Assembly: GCA_023213315.1 (NCBI GenBank)
Contig: JAKCPI010031725.1
Location: 46,155-110,154 of the forward strand
Length of the DNA stretch: 64,000 nucleotides
Direction: 5' to 3'
From: Euborellia annulipes
Lineage: Eukaryota > Arthropoda > Insecta > Dermaptera > Anisolabididae
The position numbers and the translations under genes were made by a program. Shown here piece by piece: positions 1 through 11,776 of the stretch. Positions within the stretch are counted from its first letter, which is position 1, and each line of letters starts with the position of its first letter. The notes below the pieces were generated by a model. That model saw nothing but the letters and a program-made list of their open reading frames with translations, was not told the DNA's origin and did no database searches.

Positions 1-79
1 TCATCCCTAATTTATAAACATTTTGAAATTGATTTCAAATCTCTTTTTATTGTTTATAAAAATCTAGAAATAAATCTTA

Positions 80-305
80 AGGTGCGTACACATCTGCGCT
101 CTGCTCCGCTCGCGAGCACCATGTTTGTTGTTTTGAGATGCTCGCGAGCTGCTTGCGAGCCGCTCGCGAGCTGCTCGCCGCGATCCATCTCTTTGGATCG
201 AGGCAAGATCGTCAAAATAAATAATTTCAACGAACATGGGACGAGCAACGAACACGAGCCGCGAACTGCTCGCGAGCGGAGCAGAGCGCAGATGTGTACG
301 CACCT
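80..305. mobile_element. PIF/Harbinger-like MITE, CpG-rich (copy 1)
   Basis: It begins AGGTGCGTACACATCTGCGC and ends with the reverse complement; the inverted repeat extends about 38 bp. TTA flanks both ends (77-79 and 306-308), the 3-bp target duplication typical of PIF/Harbinger elements. The interior repeats the palindrome GCTCGCGAGC several times and is far richer in CpG than the surroundings. It encodes nothing; the three frames of 64-99 codons here are shadows of the repeat. A second copy is at 38612. Confidence 0.8.
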
Positions 306-1149
306 TTATATGTTAATTAAATACAAAAAAAAAAATATTTTTAATGGAATATTTTTATCCTCATATTTAACATTAAATTGAAATTCCAAATTGATTTTTC
401 TTTTATTCCAAGACCAAAATAAATCTTAAAGGAGAAAGGTCAGGGAACTTTCTTTCGTTAAACGATCTTAAATATTGAACCAAGTCAGATTTAAACATTG
501 AAAACTAATGGAAATTAAATTTTATCCTCATCTCATTATAAATTCCCTAATTATCTTTATAAAATCTATTTTAAAAATTTCCTTAAGAAGCTTTAAAATC
601 GAAACTTTCTAATAAAAATTATTAATCATTTTTCGATATTAATTACCTTTTTTTTTTTTTTAAATAAGAATTGAATTTATTCTAAAAATTTAAAAGTTCG
701 ATTGCCACAAGAAAAATCTTGACATGCATGTCATGAAGTCTTGATAGGATTTCACATAGAGAATCTAATTTCCATGTCGTTTATCTTGATGTTATATATG
801 GTATTCGGATGTCTAGTATATCTTGTCAGGAAGGCTTTAGGTCATCGTGCCCTGAGGGGATATGTCAAAAGACGTCATTAAATAGTTCTTACCTTTTAAC
901 TCAATATAACTATCTTAAGCCTGTTCATGAGTATACTAATCTTTCAGAATTGTTTAAAGGTTATTTATAAATTTTGAAATGTTTTAATTTTACGAGCTCC
1001 AAATTCCGTTCCAAATAGTATCGTCAACTTGCTTTTCGTTATTGCAGTTATGTTGTAATGTTTGATATGCACTTGAATGAATCTAAACAAAATTTTCCAA
1101 CACTTTAATAATAATATGAATTTTATCTCGTTTTAAGAATATTTTAGAA
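306..1149. other. No gene seen
   Basis: AT-rich spacer. The only GC-balanced part (about 700-960) has no long frame and no match to the families listed. Confidence 0.5.
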
Positions 1150-1447
1150 GTAGAAAATAAAAGGTCGAGCAGCTATGTTAATTTCTTTATTTAAGAACCC
1201 ACAGCGACGTTTCGGTCGACTATGCGACCATCTTCATGGCTAGAGTTCAGTCAATATTGACTTTGGCGCTCACTGCATTATATATGATAGATCGTAATGT
1301 ATTTTATGAAATGTCTGCCAAAGAACTTAAGAGGTTTTTCTGTTGACTGAACTCTAGCCATGAAAATGGTCGCATAGTCGACCGAAACGTCGCTGTGGGT
1401 TCTTAAATAAAGAAATTAACATAACTGCTCGACCTTTTATTTTCTAC
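1150..1447. mobile_element. Fold-back element with hammerhead-like arms
   Basis: Two inverted arms of about 105 bp (1150-1257 and 1341-1447) are nearly identical and flank an 80-bp loop. Read outward, each arm has ATGAAGA or ATGAAAA, a GGTCG/CGACC stem, then CCGAAACGTCGC and AAATAAA. This is the layout of the hammerhead-like motif found elsewhere here, but the CTGANGA box carries an extra base. I infer a pair of inverted Penelope-like terminal segments. Nothing is encoded. Confidence 0.65.
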
Positions 1448-2404
1448 TACATACTGATTCAGCTATTCGCCTCGCTAACATACAATATTTTAGAATTTGA
1501 TTACTATCTTCCATAATCAAATTTGCTTTTTCGCCGTTTAACGAAACTTACAATTGTTAGTCAATTTTTTATTTATATTTTTTTTCTTCCCTTTTGTATA
1601 AGTTTACTACGAATTATTATTTGTATAATATCGCTCTTCCGTCACTTCATGAAGAAGAAGCTGGCAATTAAAATATACAAATAAAACAACCGGTTATTTG
1701 TTTCAAATTATTGTATTTATTGTTTATAAATCAAATTTTTAAATATTATAAGTTGGGAAATTAGGTTGAAGAATGTTTATTAATTTTCATATTCAAAAAT
1801 CAGAGATGAATATCTCAATTTGACCTACTTTTTGTAGAGACTTTCAAAGAATTGATATTATCAAAATTTGATAAAATTCAGCAGACCTAATATCTTTATT
1901 TAACACTTATAAAATATTACAGAGGATGTAGAACATTATCATATTATTTATTTACAATTTTTGAAAAATAAATTTTTAAGCTGCTTATTATATAGGCCTA
2001 CGGTTTACTTTTATGCTAAAATGGAATATTTAATTAACCAAAATTAAACGTGACTTTTCTGAAATCAAATTAAATTTTATCCTTTTAGAATCCAAAATAT
2101 ATATATATATTTTTTTTTATTATAATTATTCATAACAAACATTTTGGCTTTACATTGTGGTTTATAAACACAACGTTTCACCTGACATCAGATTAAACAA
2201 CTTGACATGTTGACATATGATAATTATTTTATTTTATATATTTGAATTTGTGAATAAAATGACATTTTTACTTTTTTTATTTGCTTCTTATTAATAAAGT
2301 GGCCTTTTTACTTTTTATTTTAAAATCATCAAATAGTTACCTACTCTTTGGTCTTGTCTCCTATATATATTTATTTTTCGCCGGTATTATCTCTTATAGA
2401 TAAA
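1448..2404. other. No gene seen
   Basis: AT-rich with short A/T runs. One TAGGCCTA octamer at 1993-2000 is the only item of note. Confidence 0.5.
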
Positions 2405-2412
2405 TATGAGCC

Positions 2413-2662
2413 AGCCCGCGGGCTTGGTGTAGGAGTTAGCGTGCTGATCTTGTAGATCAAGGGTCGCGGGTGTGGATCCCAGACAGTCCGATGATTTTAT
2501 TTAGCCATTTGGATAACAAATGATAATAATGCCTGAACCCCAAATATATTATTAATAAAACGGTTATCGTCAAAGTCTTATCAGACCTAAGTTGCCGAAA
2601 AGACTGTGTTGAGTGTGTGAGTGTGAAAAAAGTGTGAGTGTTTTATATTAAAAAAAAAAAAG
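2413..2662 (+). mobile_element. SINE-1, full copy
   Basis: The tRNA-derived head starts GCCCGCGGGCTTGGTGTAGG (box A region) and has a degenerate box B at GTGTGGATCCC. The body carries CAGTCCGATGATTTTATT and GTTGCCGAAAAGACTGTGTT, with a GTGAGTGTG-rich 3' part and a poly-A tail. A target duplication TATGAGCC lies at 2405-2412 and 2663-2670, showing LINE-type retroposition. Confidence 0.85.
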
Positions 2663-2670
2663 TATGAGCC

Positions 2671-3935
2671 CTTGCACACAATGCTGTTAAAACAGGGGTT
2701 AGATATTCGCTTTACGTATATTCTGAGCCCCAAAAATTTATTTACATTATATTATATGTCCTTATGCCGAAAAAATCTTAAAACAAGAAAGTGTTTTTAT
2801 AATACCTATACAATACTTTCCATGATCGTTTATCGTTATATAGATATTTTTTACATTTATAAATAGGTAAGAGAAAGTTAAAATGTCACTAAAACTTATC
2901 ATACGGCCTGGCCTGTTCCTCAAATAATTCATAAGACAACTAATTTTGAATAGGAATATTTTTTTATAATCTCTAATAGATTATTATCAAATGGAAATAT
3001 TAATAAGTTGCCTATTTCTTTAATTCTCTGTGAATTGACCTAAACTAGATGCTAAATAAAGCAAGCAAAAACTACTGGGTCAAATAATTTCCAACATATT
3101 GATTTATTCTATTATTAATTTACATAAACAGAACAGCAACAAAAATTATAATATTGAGAAAATTATCATTTATTTTTTATCTTATTGTTCATTAGCATAA
3201 AAGAATAAATTTAAAAAGATCTAGGTTACATACTTGAGACCCTTATACACTAAGGGTTATTATATGATATCCTTGATTATTCTCTTGCACATTTAATAAT
3301 ATAAAATTTATTCTAACGAGTTCATTGAATTATGATAATATATGGGTCTTGGAAAAAAAAAATGGTTATAAGTTCCCGGGAAACTGCTCAATTAGTTATT
3401 GCTGGACTGCGTTGATAAAAATTATATCATATCCTGAAAATTAAAAATACAAAATACTAGATAGTACTTCCTTATCTATCTTGACTCTGCTCTTATAAAT
3501 ATTGATATTTATAATAATTAAAATTAAGTGATAATTATTGACTCATTGATTATAAAGATTCAAAATCTGACGCAGCATTGAATATTAAACTGGAAAATAT
3601 ATGAGTAGCATCTAGAAAATCGAAGACAGCTCTTTCCTTCCTTTTCAACTCCTACCACTGGCACTCCATCAGAATCCATTGTGTCTATTCATTGCGCCAT
3701 TGATCCGTAGTTTCTCAATAGATACATTTCAAATCACTTTCTTTTAAAGAAAATTACTTATGCAAATTTTTTAAATGATACTCCTAAAAATATCTTCATT
3801 TTATAACAAAATCAACTTATTTCTCATTACATTATTTTATTAAATACTTCACTGATCAAGAACTTAATTATACTTTATTATTAATTAACTATATGTGTAA
3901 TTGTGCATTTTTGAGATATTTATTAAAAGTGTTTT
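2671..3935. other. No gene seen
   Basis: A 64-codon frame at 2672-2866 is low-complexity and lacks coding style. Nothing else is visible. Confidence 0.5.
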
Positions 3936-4539
3936 TACTTTCTCTTACCTGTATATATGTTAAAATATATATAGAGAAAAAGTATTGGATTCATGTCAAA
4001 AATTCGATGTGGAGATTTTGATGGACGTTTTGAGGTCCCCTAAGTCCAAAATATTGGTTTTCGCAACATGCTCTGTGTGTCTGTCTGTGAACAAAATATC
4101 TTAAGAACCAAAAGAGCTATGAGGTTGAAATTTTATTTTTAAGTAAGGTACCCCCTGGGGCCTGACACGAAGCTTTAGAACAAAATCTGCCAAAGAGTCC
4201 TAGTACTTTTCTGTTGCACTTTTTCAGTTTTTTTCGATTTTCTTAAAATTTGCTCCAACGATTTTGTTTAAAATTCATAAATCAATTACTTTTTAGATTC
4301 TCTTTAAAATGTATATTCTAATTTTGTCATTGAAATCTTCTGAAGACCACTTGTACTACTTAGGAAAGATAGGAGAAATGTTTGCCCTGGTAACAAAATA
4401 TAAATATTTTCCCATGTTATAAATTTTATATCTTGGGGCTTTCGCAAAAAAATCTGATGGGACAAGCACAGTACACAACTTTCGATTACCGAAGGTAAGA
4501 GAAAGTTGTGTGCTGTGAGACCAGTCACACTAGATTTTT
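3936..4539 (+). mobile_element. Family A element, near-complete copy
   Basis: The left end is ACTTTCTCTTACCTGTATAT folding with ATATAGAGAAAAAGT. The body has GTCAAAAATTCGATG, TTTTGAGGTCCCCTAAGTCC, CTGTCTGTGAACAAAATATC and TTTTTCAGTTTTTTTCGATT. The right end is a palindrome at 4445-4539 with AATCTGATGGGAC and GTCACACTAGATT arms around AACTTTC..GGTAAGAGAAAGTT. It has no coding capacity. The class is unresolved: the two ends are not inverted copies, and no clear target duplication is seen apart from flanking T runs. Confidence 0.8.
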
Positions 4540-4591
4540 ATTGTTATAACTTATTTTTATTTGAATATTCCTATCTATTTGAATACACTTT

Positions 4592-4765
4592 TTTTTTTTT
4601 TTTTAAAGTAGCAAGAAGAAGACATAAGCTCTGAGGATGGTCTCAACCGAGACCGAAACGTCAGCCTAATGGGTATTAAATAAATGAAATAATTACTAGC
4701 TGCTTCTCTTTCTTCTTCTTGCTACTTTAAAATCTTCTATCCAGCTATATATCTACTTTTCTCCA
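4592..4765 (-). mobile_element. Fold-back retroelement with poly-A and 12-bp duplication
   Basis: TGAATACACTTT is duplicated at 4580-4591 and 4766-4777. Poly-T at the left marks a reverse-strand poly-A tail. The inner arms TTTTAAAGTAGCAAGAAGAA and TTCTTCTTGCTACTTTAAAA pair. The loop side carries a hammerhead-like motif and AATAAA (4678-4683). It looks like a retrocopied Penelope-like end. Confidence 0.8.
4624..4668 (+). ncRNA. Hammerhead-ribozyme-like motif
   Basis: Stem I is GCT/AGC, extended past a mismatch by TA/TA. The box is CTGAGGA with a spare T, stem II GGTCTC/GAGACC with loop AACC, then GAAAC and GTC. Helix III ACGU is self-complementary. The strand is opposite to the poly-A of the element, as expected in an inverted fold-back. 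Confidence 0.5.
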
Positions 4766-5387
4766 TGAATACACTTTCTTCCCATTTAATTTATTTTAAT
4801 TTAATTTAGTTTATTTACTTTTTGATTCGGATAAATAAATTTGCAACTTAGAAAGTGACATTCAAAACATTGATTTGACAAAATTCATATTCTATAATTA
4901 AGTAGGGCACCCTGAATTTTTAGCTTTCGATTCATGATTTTAAAAAAATTACTATTCGTGGATCGAAATTATTATTCTAGGATGTTATTTGTCCTCACAT
5001 TCGAGAATCTATATTGAACTACAAGTAGAGGAGACGGGAGCAGGTTGGTCCAGTCGCGATATTTCGCAGAATAATTAAAATATTGTGTTACGGATCAGAA
5101 TGAAGCCACCCATCCTCCTGTAGAACAAATTCGACTGTTTTTTTTTTTTTTTTTTAATGAACTTCCATATAACTAATGTATTCAATTGGGTTAACACTTT
5201 ATACAGATTTCTTACAATAACGTATCAAAAAAACGTCAATACTATCGAGATTTGATTATTGGAGTGATATTTCAACTCTTGTATTGTGGAATATTTGATA
5301 TTTTGCCGCCTTTAAATATATGTGGGCTTAGACCCGATGAAAGGAGTCGTCTAAGTGTTGGTGTTGGTGGAACCACCCACTTCTGGA

Positions 5388-5513
5388 ATGATGATGTCAT
5401 TTAGTGATGCTCTCTCTGACGTCGAATTTGATCGTGATCGATCGAACCCGGTACTCCCTGTCGATCCTATTCCCGAAGATGCTTGTCCTCGGCGCCGTCG
5501 TTGTCGTTTTTGA
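5388..5513 (+). CDS. Short open frame in a GC-balanced patch (41 codons, doubtful)
   Basis: Three ATGs in a row start MMMSFSDALSDVEFDRDR, then SNPVLPVDPIPEDACPRRRR, then CRF and a stop. The patch from about 5270 to 5690 has higher GC than its surroundings and continues in related style after the stop (CCACCAGCCTGTGGCTAG). It could be a decayed piece of a transposon ORF. No family is recognised and no splice sites were identified. A 62-codon frame in another phase overlaps it. Confidence 0.2.
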   Translation: MMMSFSDALSDVEFDRDRSNPVLPVDPIPEDACPRRRRCRF

Positions 5514-6499
5514 GGATTGCCGATCATCCCCTTTAAAAGGCAACCACCAGCCTGTGGCTAGAAGGGCATTCGATCTGAAGTCTCCGCCTTAAGACAACAT
5601 GGCTATGTTGTCTAGACAACCTCTCCACGATTTCGCCAAGGTGAATGGGGAAGTAAACTAACTCTTTATCGACTTTGGTTGGATATCCTTCATCTTAAAT
5701 GCGATCAATAACATTCGCATAAAGTTATATAAAATATCAAGATAAACAAAATAATTCAAGCATACATTTATAAATGTATAACTTGAAAATTATTTTTATA
5801 CCCAAAATCTTTTGTGATATTTATTATTTATGACCTTAATTATAGAAACTTAAAATTCATGCATAATTAAGGTGCTATTATTTTTTACAAAAAATTATAT
5901 TATATTATTATTTCAAAATAAATAGGTCTACATTTCATAAAAAATGAACATTTTCTCTCTTTCTCCAAGTTGTTTAAGTCTTTTTGGCATCTGAGGCCAC
6001 ATAAATATAAACTTATTATATAATTAATTATCAATACAATATTAATGATCCAGGCATATTTATTTATACCATTAGCTAGTTAAGAAGATTATTAAGGATA
6101 ATTTAAATTTACCACCCCCGAAAAGAAAATAATAAATAATCTACACCACAAGCTCTTTTAATGAAATGTATATTCTGAAGAAAAGAAAAGAAGAATTTTC
6201 TCCTTAACACTTTTTTATACTGATGTTATTCTTTATTATTATTTATTTATTAGTTATTTATACTGATGTAATATAAGAGTAAAAAAATTATTAGGGTTGT
6301 GAAAATTCTAATCCCTCCTCAAATTTTTTAATTTACTGTACATTTACTTTTCATGTCATATGGACCCCAGAAATGCAAAATACATATAAATGTGCGTACA
6401 ATACACATGTACTCCTAGGTGATCGAAAAACCCGGAGTGAATCGACCAGGAAGGAGCGATAAATTTTCATCGCGAGCCACGGCTTTCTTTGCTTCTCCA

Positions 6500-6791
6500 C
6501 AAGGGCGGTAAAGGGAAGAATTAACTCCCCCCTCCTCCCCCCCCCGAGATTTGAGAAAAATATTTTTCTTAGAAATTAAATTTTCTTTTTAATATAAAAT
6601 CTTAAAAATTAATACTTTAAAATTTTATTTTTGTGTATAGACTATATTCTGGTAAACAAGTACAGAATTCAACTTTAAATTACCGAATATTTTACGAAAA
6701 AATTATCGAAAAAGAAATTTATTTGTTGCACGACCAGTCACACCAGGTTACCCCCCCTCCCCCCCGAAAAACTCTTATAAACCCGCCCTTG
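6500..6791. mobile_element. Possible hAT-type MITE
   Basis: It starts CAAGGGCGGTAAAGGG and ends AAACCCGCCCTTG with C-rich blocks inside each end. No convincing 8-bp duplication is present. It also contains a short family A arm (CCAGTCACACCAGGTTA at about 6733). Confidence 0.45.
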
Positions 6792-9012
6792 ATTCTCTTG
6801 GACCAAATCTTTTCAAACACAGCCGTAATAAAATTAAGTCGTTTGCCTCTAGCCCTGGAGCAAATTTATTTAAAATCCGTTTAATGCAACAAGATTTATT
6901 CGCAAAAAAAAAAAGTTAAGTTAAAAAAAGAGAAAAATTTGACATGGAGATAGAGAAAAACACTTTGACATTTTAAACGTAATTAATATTTTTTTTTTGC
7001 CTATTGGCCAAAGGTCATCCCAAATGTAATCAATAATATTATTTTTTTTAAAGTACCCAACGAAGTTGCAAAACTTTCGGGTCGTCTTAATCAGAGCTAA
7101 TCACAACCTAAATAGTATGATCAGCTAACCCTCATGCTAATAGCATTTAGCCTTAGGATTAGCTTTCATATAGAAGAGCGGGAAAGTTTTACAACTTTAT
7201 TCCCTCTTTTTAAGTTCTTTCAATATCTTTTGATCTATTGTTATCAAAATTTTAGTTTTATTTAAGAAGTAGATTTCAATTATTAAATAAGTAGATCTAT
7301 ATAAAAAACTTTCCATTTTAAAAAATGAATATTAAAGTTGATATTTAAATTCTAAAAGATTATCGATAAGAAAAATTATATTTTCACTTTAAATAAATAA
7401 AACTTCGGACTGCTCGTTTTCTTTCATGTTTACGTTTCTTAAATTTATTCATTTTTTAAATTAGCATATTTTTGATATATTCCCATAGAAAATAAAAGTT
7501 AAATCACTCTGGCATTGAATTGCGTCGATTTTGTAGTCATCGAGAATCCTCCGCCAAGTTGGCCGTTGTTTCCTCGTATTCTTCACTTTCCCGTTATACA
7601 GCTATGCTCTTTGTCTTGTTTTATTTGGTCTTGTCTTGTTGAAGCTCGCTTCAATAATATCATCAGCAAAAACTTGTCTTCTTTACTCGTTAATTATCAT
7701 ATCGCACATATGTGCTCTTTTATTAATTCTTAGAACCGTTCAACATCCTCAGTTATTTTTTTTTTTAATCCTTTTTTGACTTAATATCTTTTCTATAAAT
7801 TTACCCTGAGTTGTTGTATTTTTTGTTGCGTGTTGTAAAAAGTTGTTTCCACAATCGGCTGGTTTTTTAGAAAGGAAATCCGATTGCATGTTGGCGGATC
7901 ATCTCACGAGGGCATGCTGGTTTCATTTCCGAATCACTCCACTTTCGTAAAACGTGTTAATGATTCGTCATTTTTACCTAATTCTTTATTTGAACGATGA
8001 TATGTTGAAATTTGTAAAAATTTACCGATTGATTTATTATTGCTTCATTTAAAAATGTTGTATAGGCCTACTAGGCCTACTAGGTAGATTTTTAGATTAA
8101 AACTATTTTAATAATCATTCCTTGTTCAACTATTGAAGTTTACTTATTTCATACTTCATGAATTGGAGAAATTTTTGATTGCTGGAAGATTAGATTACTG
8201 GAATAAACAATTCCTTTATAATTTTTAGATTCATTGCTTCTGAGTTCTTGTAGAAGACTTTTAATTCGTATTACATATTAATAATTTTTAACTACGGTGT
8301 TCTTATTTGTTAATTTCTGCTTTACATTAGCTCTAGCAAAGATGTACCGTACCATCGAAAGATTTTCCAATGCAAAACTAGCATGAATTTTTCTGTACAT
8401 AACGAATATCAATAAAGACCGAAGTATGTATGACACCCTAAAAATATCAGGACCTTTTCTCTAACAAAACCAACAAAAACCTGTCAATCATTTGAAAGTC
8501 AATTATTTTAATTAATTTAATTTTGATTAATTTCTTAATGGATATTTTTAATTATTAAATACACAATTTAGTTTTTTTTTTAAGTTTAATGCCGGATTGT
8601 AAGAAAACAGTTCTATAAATATTTTAAGGTCTGTTAGTAAACATCGCTTTGGGCGTTAGACAATATAAAAAAAAATTTTGTATATGTAGACTTTCAACGA
8701 TACTCATATTTAAATACGTCTCCCTTGTCCAGGTTTATTTATACTATTTGATATCAGAATGATTTAATGATTTAAATATTAATAAAAACTCATTGAACCA
8801 CCTGAGATCCGATCCTGTGCCCCTTGGTTTTAAGACTCTCAATATTGACATTTGTAACCAGGGATGGGGGATGGTGGGTGGGTAGCAATATTTGAAAAGC
8901 CGAAACAAAAAAATTTAATTATTGTTTTACTAGGAGCGCCAGGTTTGTAGGTTTTAGGTGTGTGTGTATAAATGTGGACAAATAAAAGGTGAATCATGTG
9001 CCCAAAAGAAAT
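6792..9012. other. No gene seen
   Basis: It holds two adjacent TAGGCCTA octamers (8063-8079) and a GC-balanced patch at about 7850-7960 of unknown nature. Frames are short. Confidence 0.5.
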
Positions 9013-9877
9013 TTAAAAAATCTGGTGTGACTGGCGCACAGCACACAACTTTCTCTTACCCTTCGGTAAGAGAAAGTTGCGCACTGTGCTGGTCACACCA
9101 GATTTTTTGTGTCGAGATATATTTAGTTTCCGATAGCACCTTAGTTTCAAACTTGCATTTTAAATGTTGACTGCTTCAAATAAACTATGGTTATTTTTCA
9201 AAATTTTAATCTCATATTTGGACATTTTATACACAATATAGAATCGTAAATAAATACAAAATTTCATAAGAATTGGAAAAAAAAATTTTAAATGCGTAAA
9301 AAGTTCCAAAGGGGACCCCCTTTTGAATCGAAATTATCATACAAATCCCTATAGGAAATTAACATTGTTTCTATGCGAAGATAAGGTGGAAAGGGAATTT
9401 AAAAAGAGTAGAGAGAGACGATAATGTTTGCAAGTGAGAGAGATATATATATATGTTTTCTTTGAAACAATTAAAACAGAAATAAAAAAAAATAAATGGG
9501 AATTTAAATAATAATTGATTTTTAATCTAATAAAAAGAAAAAGATTTAAATTCCGTTACCATGGCAACCATTTCTATCTTTCCTATGAAGAACAAGAGTA
9601 AAGTGGTCTTCAGAAGATTTCAACGGCTAAATGAGAATATACATTTTAAAGAGCATCTAAAAAATAATTGATTTTTGAATTTAAAAAAAAATCCTTGGAG
9701 GGAATTTTGAGAAAATCGAAAAAAACTGAAAAAGTACATCAGTAAAGTACTAGTACTTTTTGGCCGATTTTGTTCAAAAGCTTATTTTGAGATTCTTCAA
9801 AGGTACCTAAGTTAAATATAAAATTTCAATCCGCTAGCTCAACTCCTTCATGCTAAAAAAATGGTTCCACGCACACA

Positions 9878-9932
<55 letters not shown>

Positions 9933-10072
9933 CAATTTGCGGGACCCACTTTTTTGGACTCAGGGGACCTCAAAACATGTATATCCATCAAAATCTCGAC
10001 ATCGAATTTTTGACATGATCGCAATACTTTCTCTCTCTATATATTTCATATATAGGGTAAGAGAAAGTAAAA
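9013..10072 (-). mobile_element. Family A element, long variant, reverse strand
   Basis: The palindromic end (9013-9108) comes first, then the body in reverse, ending GGTAAGAGAAAGTAAAA at about 10070. Between 9130 and 9550 it carries about 400 bp absent from the other copies. It has the AGCACCTTAGTTTCAAACTT subfamily marker also seen at 45790. An (AC)n array replaces the usual GACAGACAG run. Confidence 0.8.
9879..9929. repeat. (AC)n microsatellite inside family A
   Basis: About 25 AC units sit where other copies have a short (GACA)n/(CTGT)n run, so the microsatellite grew from a seed within the transposon. Confidence 0.95.
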
Positions 10073-11047
10073 AATTGAAATTTAATCTCAGTATTTAGGG
10101 ATTTACGAATTAATTAAGCTACCTAAGTGAATTTCTCAACTTGAAGGGTTCATTATTTATTTTTTTTTTTTAATGAATCGCTTGCTCTCCCGCTTGCAAC
10201 ATTTCATTGTTTTAAGTTAATAGCATTTGGGATCCCATCTGGACAGAGACTCCTTGGCCTCATTAATAGCATTTAAACGTAACTCTAAAAACCACTAAAA
10301 TAAACTTGGGAAAAACACATAATGCCTTAAGTAAGAAAAGGATCTCTGGGTTTGTTTTTAGTAATAGCCAGGTTTACCACCCACCTTTTTAAATTTAATT
10401 AAATCAAAACTATTTTAAGACATTTTATAAATTTTATTGAAATTTTTTAATTACATAATTTTCATGACATAATGCTATTCCGCTAGATATGTAAATTAAT
10501 AACTTCCTTCGTGTTCACTCATTATCTAGCCACATAAAATTAGTACACATTTTCAAGAAGTCTATGCATAATTTAAGTGTATGATCTTACAGTTATTTTT
10601 CATTCAATATATTTTCTTTATATTAAATTTATACTTTTTAAGGAAATTTTATTTCTCAATAATACAAAGGGTATTTGAAATAATTTTTTATCCAAATTTA
10701 AATTAAATAAAGAAAATTTCTTTAATTAATAAAAATTTTACCTTGTATAATATAAAATGCAAATTTTATTCTTAGATTGCATTTTCATATTTATTTTGTT
10801 TATTCATTTTATATAAACGAGTTGCACATTTTGATTTCATAATAATATTACTTATTCCCTAATATTTTCACTTTCATTGACATTGATCGATTATGCTATT
10901 AACGAAAGTATAAATAAAATATATTTTTTTTTTTACATTTTTAATTTAAATTTTCTATTTTTATTTAAAATATTCAATTTTATAGATTAAAGAAATTTCT
11001 TCTTTTCTTATCTATGAAAGTACAAATTTTTTTGATTTATTTAAACA
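10073..11047. other. No gene seen
   Basis: Very AT-rich in the second half, with TATTAAATTTATA-type tracts. No repeat family is recognised. Confidence 0.5.
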
Positions 11048-11190
11048 AAATCTGGTGTGACTGCACACAACTTTCTCTTACCATCGGCAATCGAAAGTTG
11101 TGTTCTGTGCTTATCACACCAGATTTTTTGTGTCGATATATATTTAGTTCCCGACAGTACGGAACATTTGAATTCAGATGTAAAATTTAT
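11048..11190 (-). mobile_element. Family A, palindromic end plus truncated body
   Basis: The palindrome (AATCTGGTGTGACTGCACAC, loop, TATCACACCAGATT) is followed by about 55 bp of reverse body to GTAAAATTTAT. SINE-1 begins there. Confidence 0.8.
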
Positions 11191-11191
11191 G

Positions 11192-11473
11192 TCCTCGGGG
11201 CTTGGTGTAGAGGTTAGCGTGCTAACCTCGTGTACCAAACGTCGCGGGTTCGGACTCCAGGCAGTCCGATGATTTTATTTAAGCCACTTGGATACCAAAT
11301 GGCTTAAATAAGAATGCCTGGACCCCATATACATGTATGTATATTAAATCAATAACTGTTATCGTAAATGTCTTATATGGCCTGAGTTGCCGAAAAGACT
11401 GCATGAATGTGTGTGTGAATGTGAGTGTGAATGAGAAAAAAGTGTGAATGTTTTTTTAAAATAAAAAAAAAAA
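11192..11473 (+). mobile_element. SINE-1, full copy interrupting family A
   Basis: It has the GGGCTTGGTGTAG head, box B (GCGGGTTCGGACTCC), the CAGTCCGATG body, the GCCGAAAAGACT motif, a GTGTGAATG-rich region and poly-A. It directly follows a truncated minus-strand family A copy, so it landed in, or brought about loss of, that copy. Confidence 0.85.
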
Positions 11474-11476
11474 GAA

Positions 11477-11640
11477 TCATCACCCACCTTGCGCAAAGCT
11501 CTAGGTCAAAAATGAAAGAAATTTCTAAAAATTCCATCCTTTTAAAATTTATTATTTATTTGTTTATCCATTGTATAAAAGAATTCAAGGCGAAGAATAA
11601 ATAATCTGTTAAAAAAGCTAGTAAATTATTCATTCATAAT
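11477..11640 (+). repeat. Dispersed repeat D1, copy 1
   Basis: From ATCATCACCCACCTTGCGCA to AAAGCTAGTAAATTATTCAT it is the reverse complement of 15405-15567, at about 90% identity by eye. No termini are recognised. Confidence 0.7.
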
Positions 11641-11776
11641 TCTATGTTGAGATATAGACCTACACGTTTTGAGGACCCCTGAATCCAAAAAAGTGGTTTT
11701 CGAAGTACTAGTGATGTACTTTTTAAGTTTTTTAACGATTTTATTTAAAATTAATAAATTATTTTTTAGATACTCT

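Noticed and set aside
1150..1447. Short LTR retrotransposon
   Set aside because: The arms are inverted, not direct, and no primer-binding site or polypurine tract is visible.
4304..4528. Frames with TAHNFLLPSVIESCVLCLSHQIF-like readings
   Set aside because: The same peptide appears at 11057, 16264, 28090 and 42600 on either strand, always in the family A palindrome, so it reflects a repeated hairpin rather than protein selection.
5404..5592. A 62-codon frame in the GC-balanced patch
   Set aside because: It lies in a different phase from the more natural ATG-rich frame and neither shows a recognisable domain.
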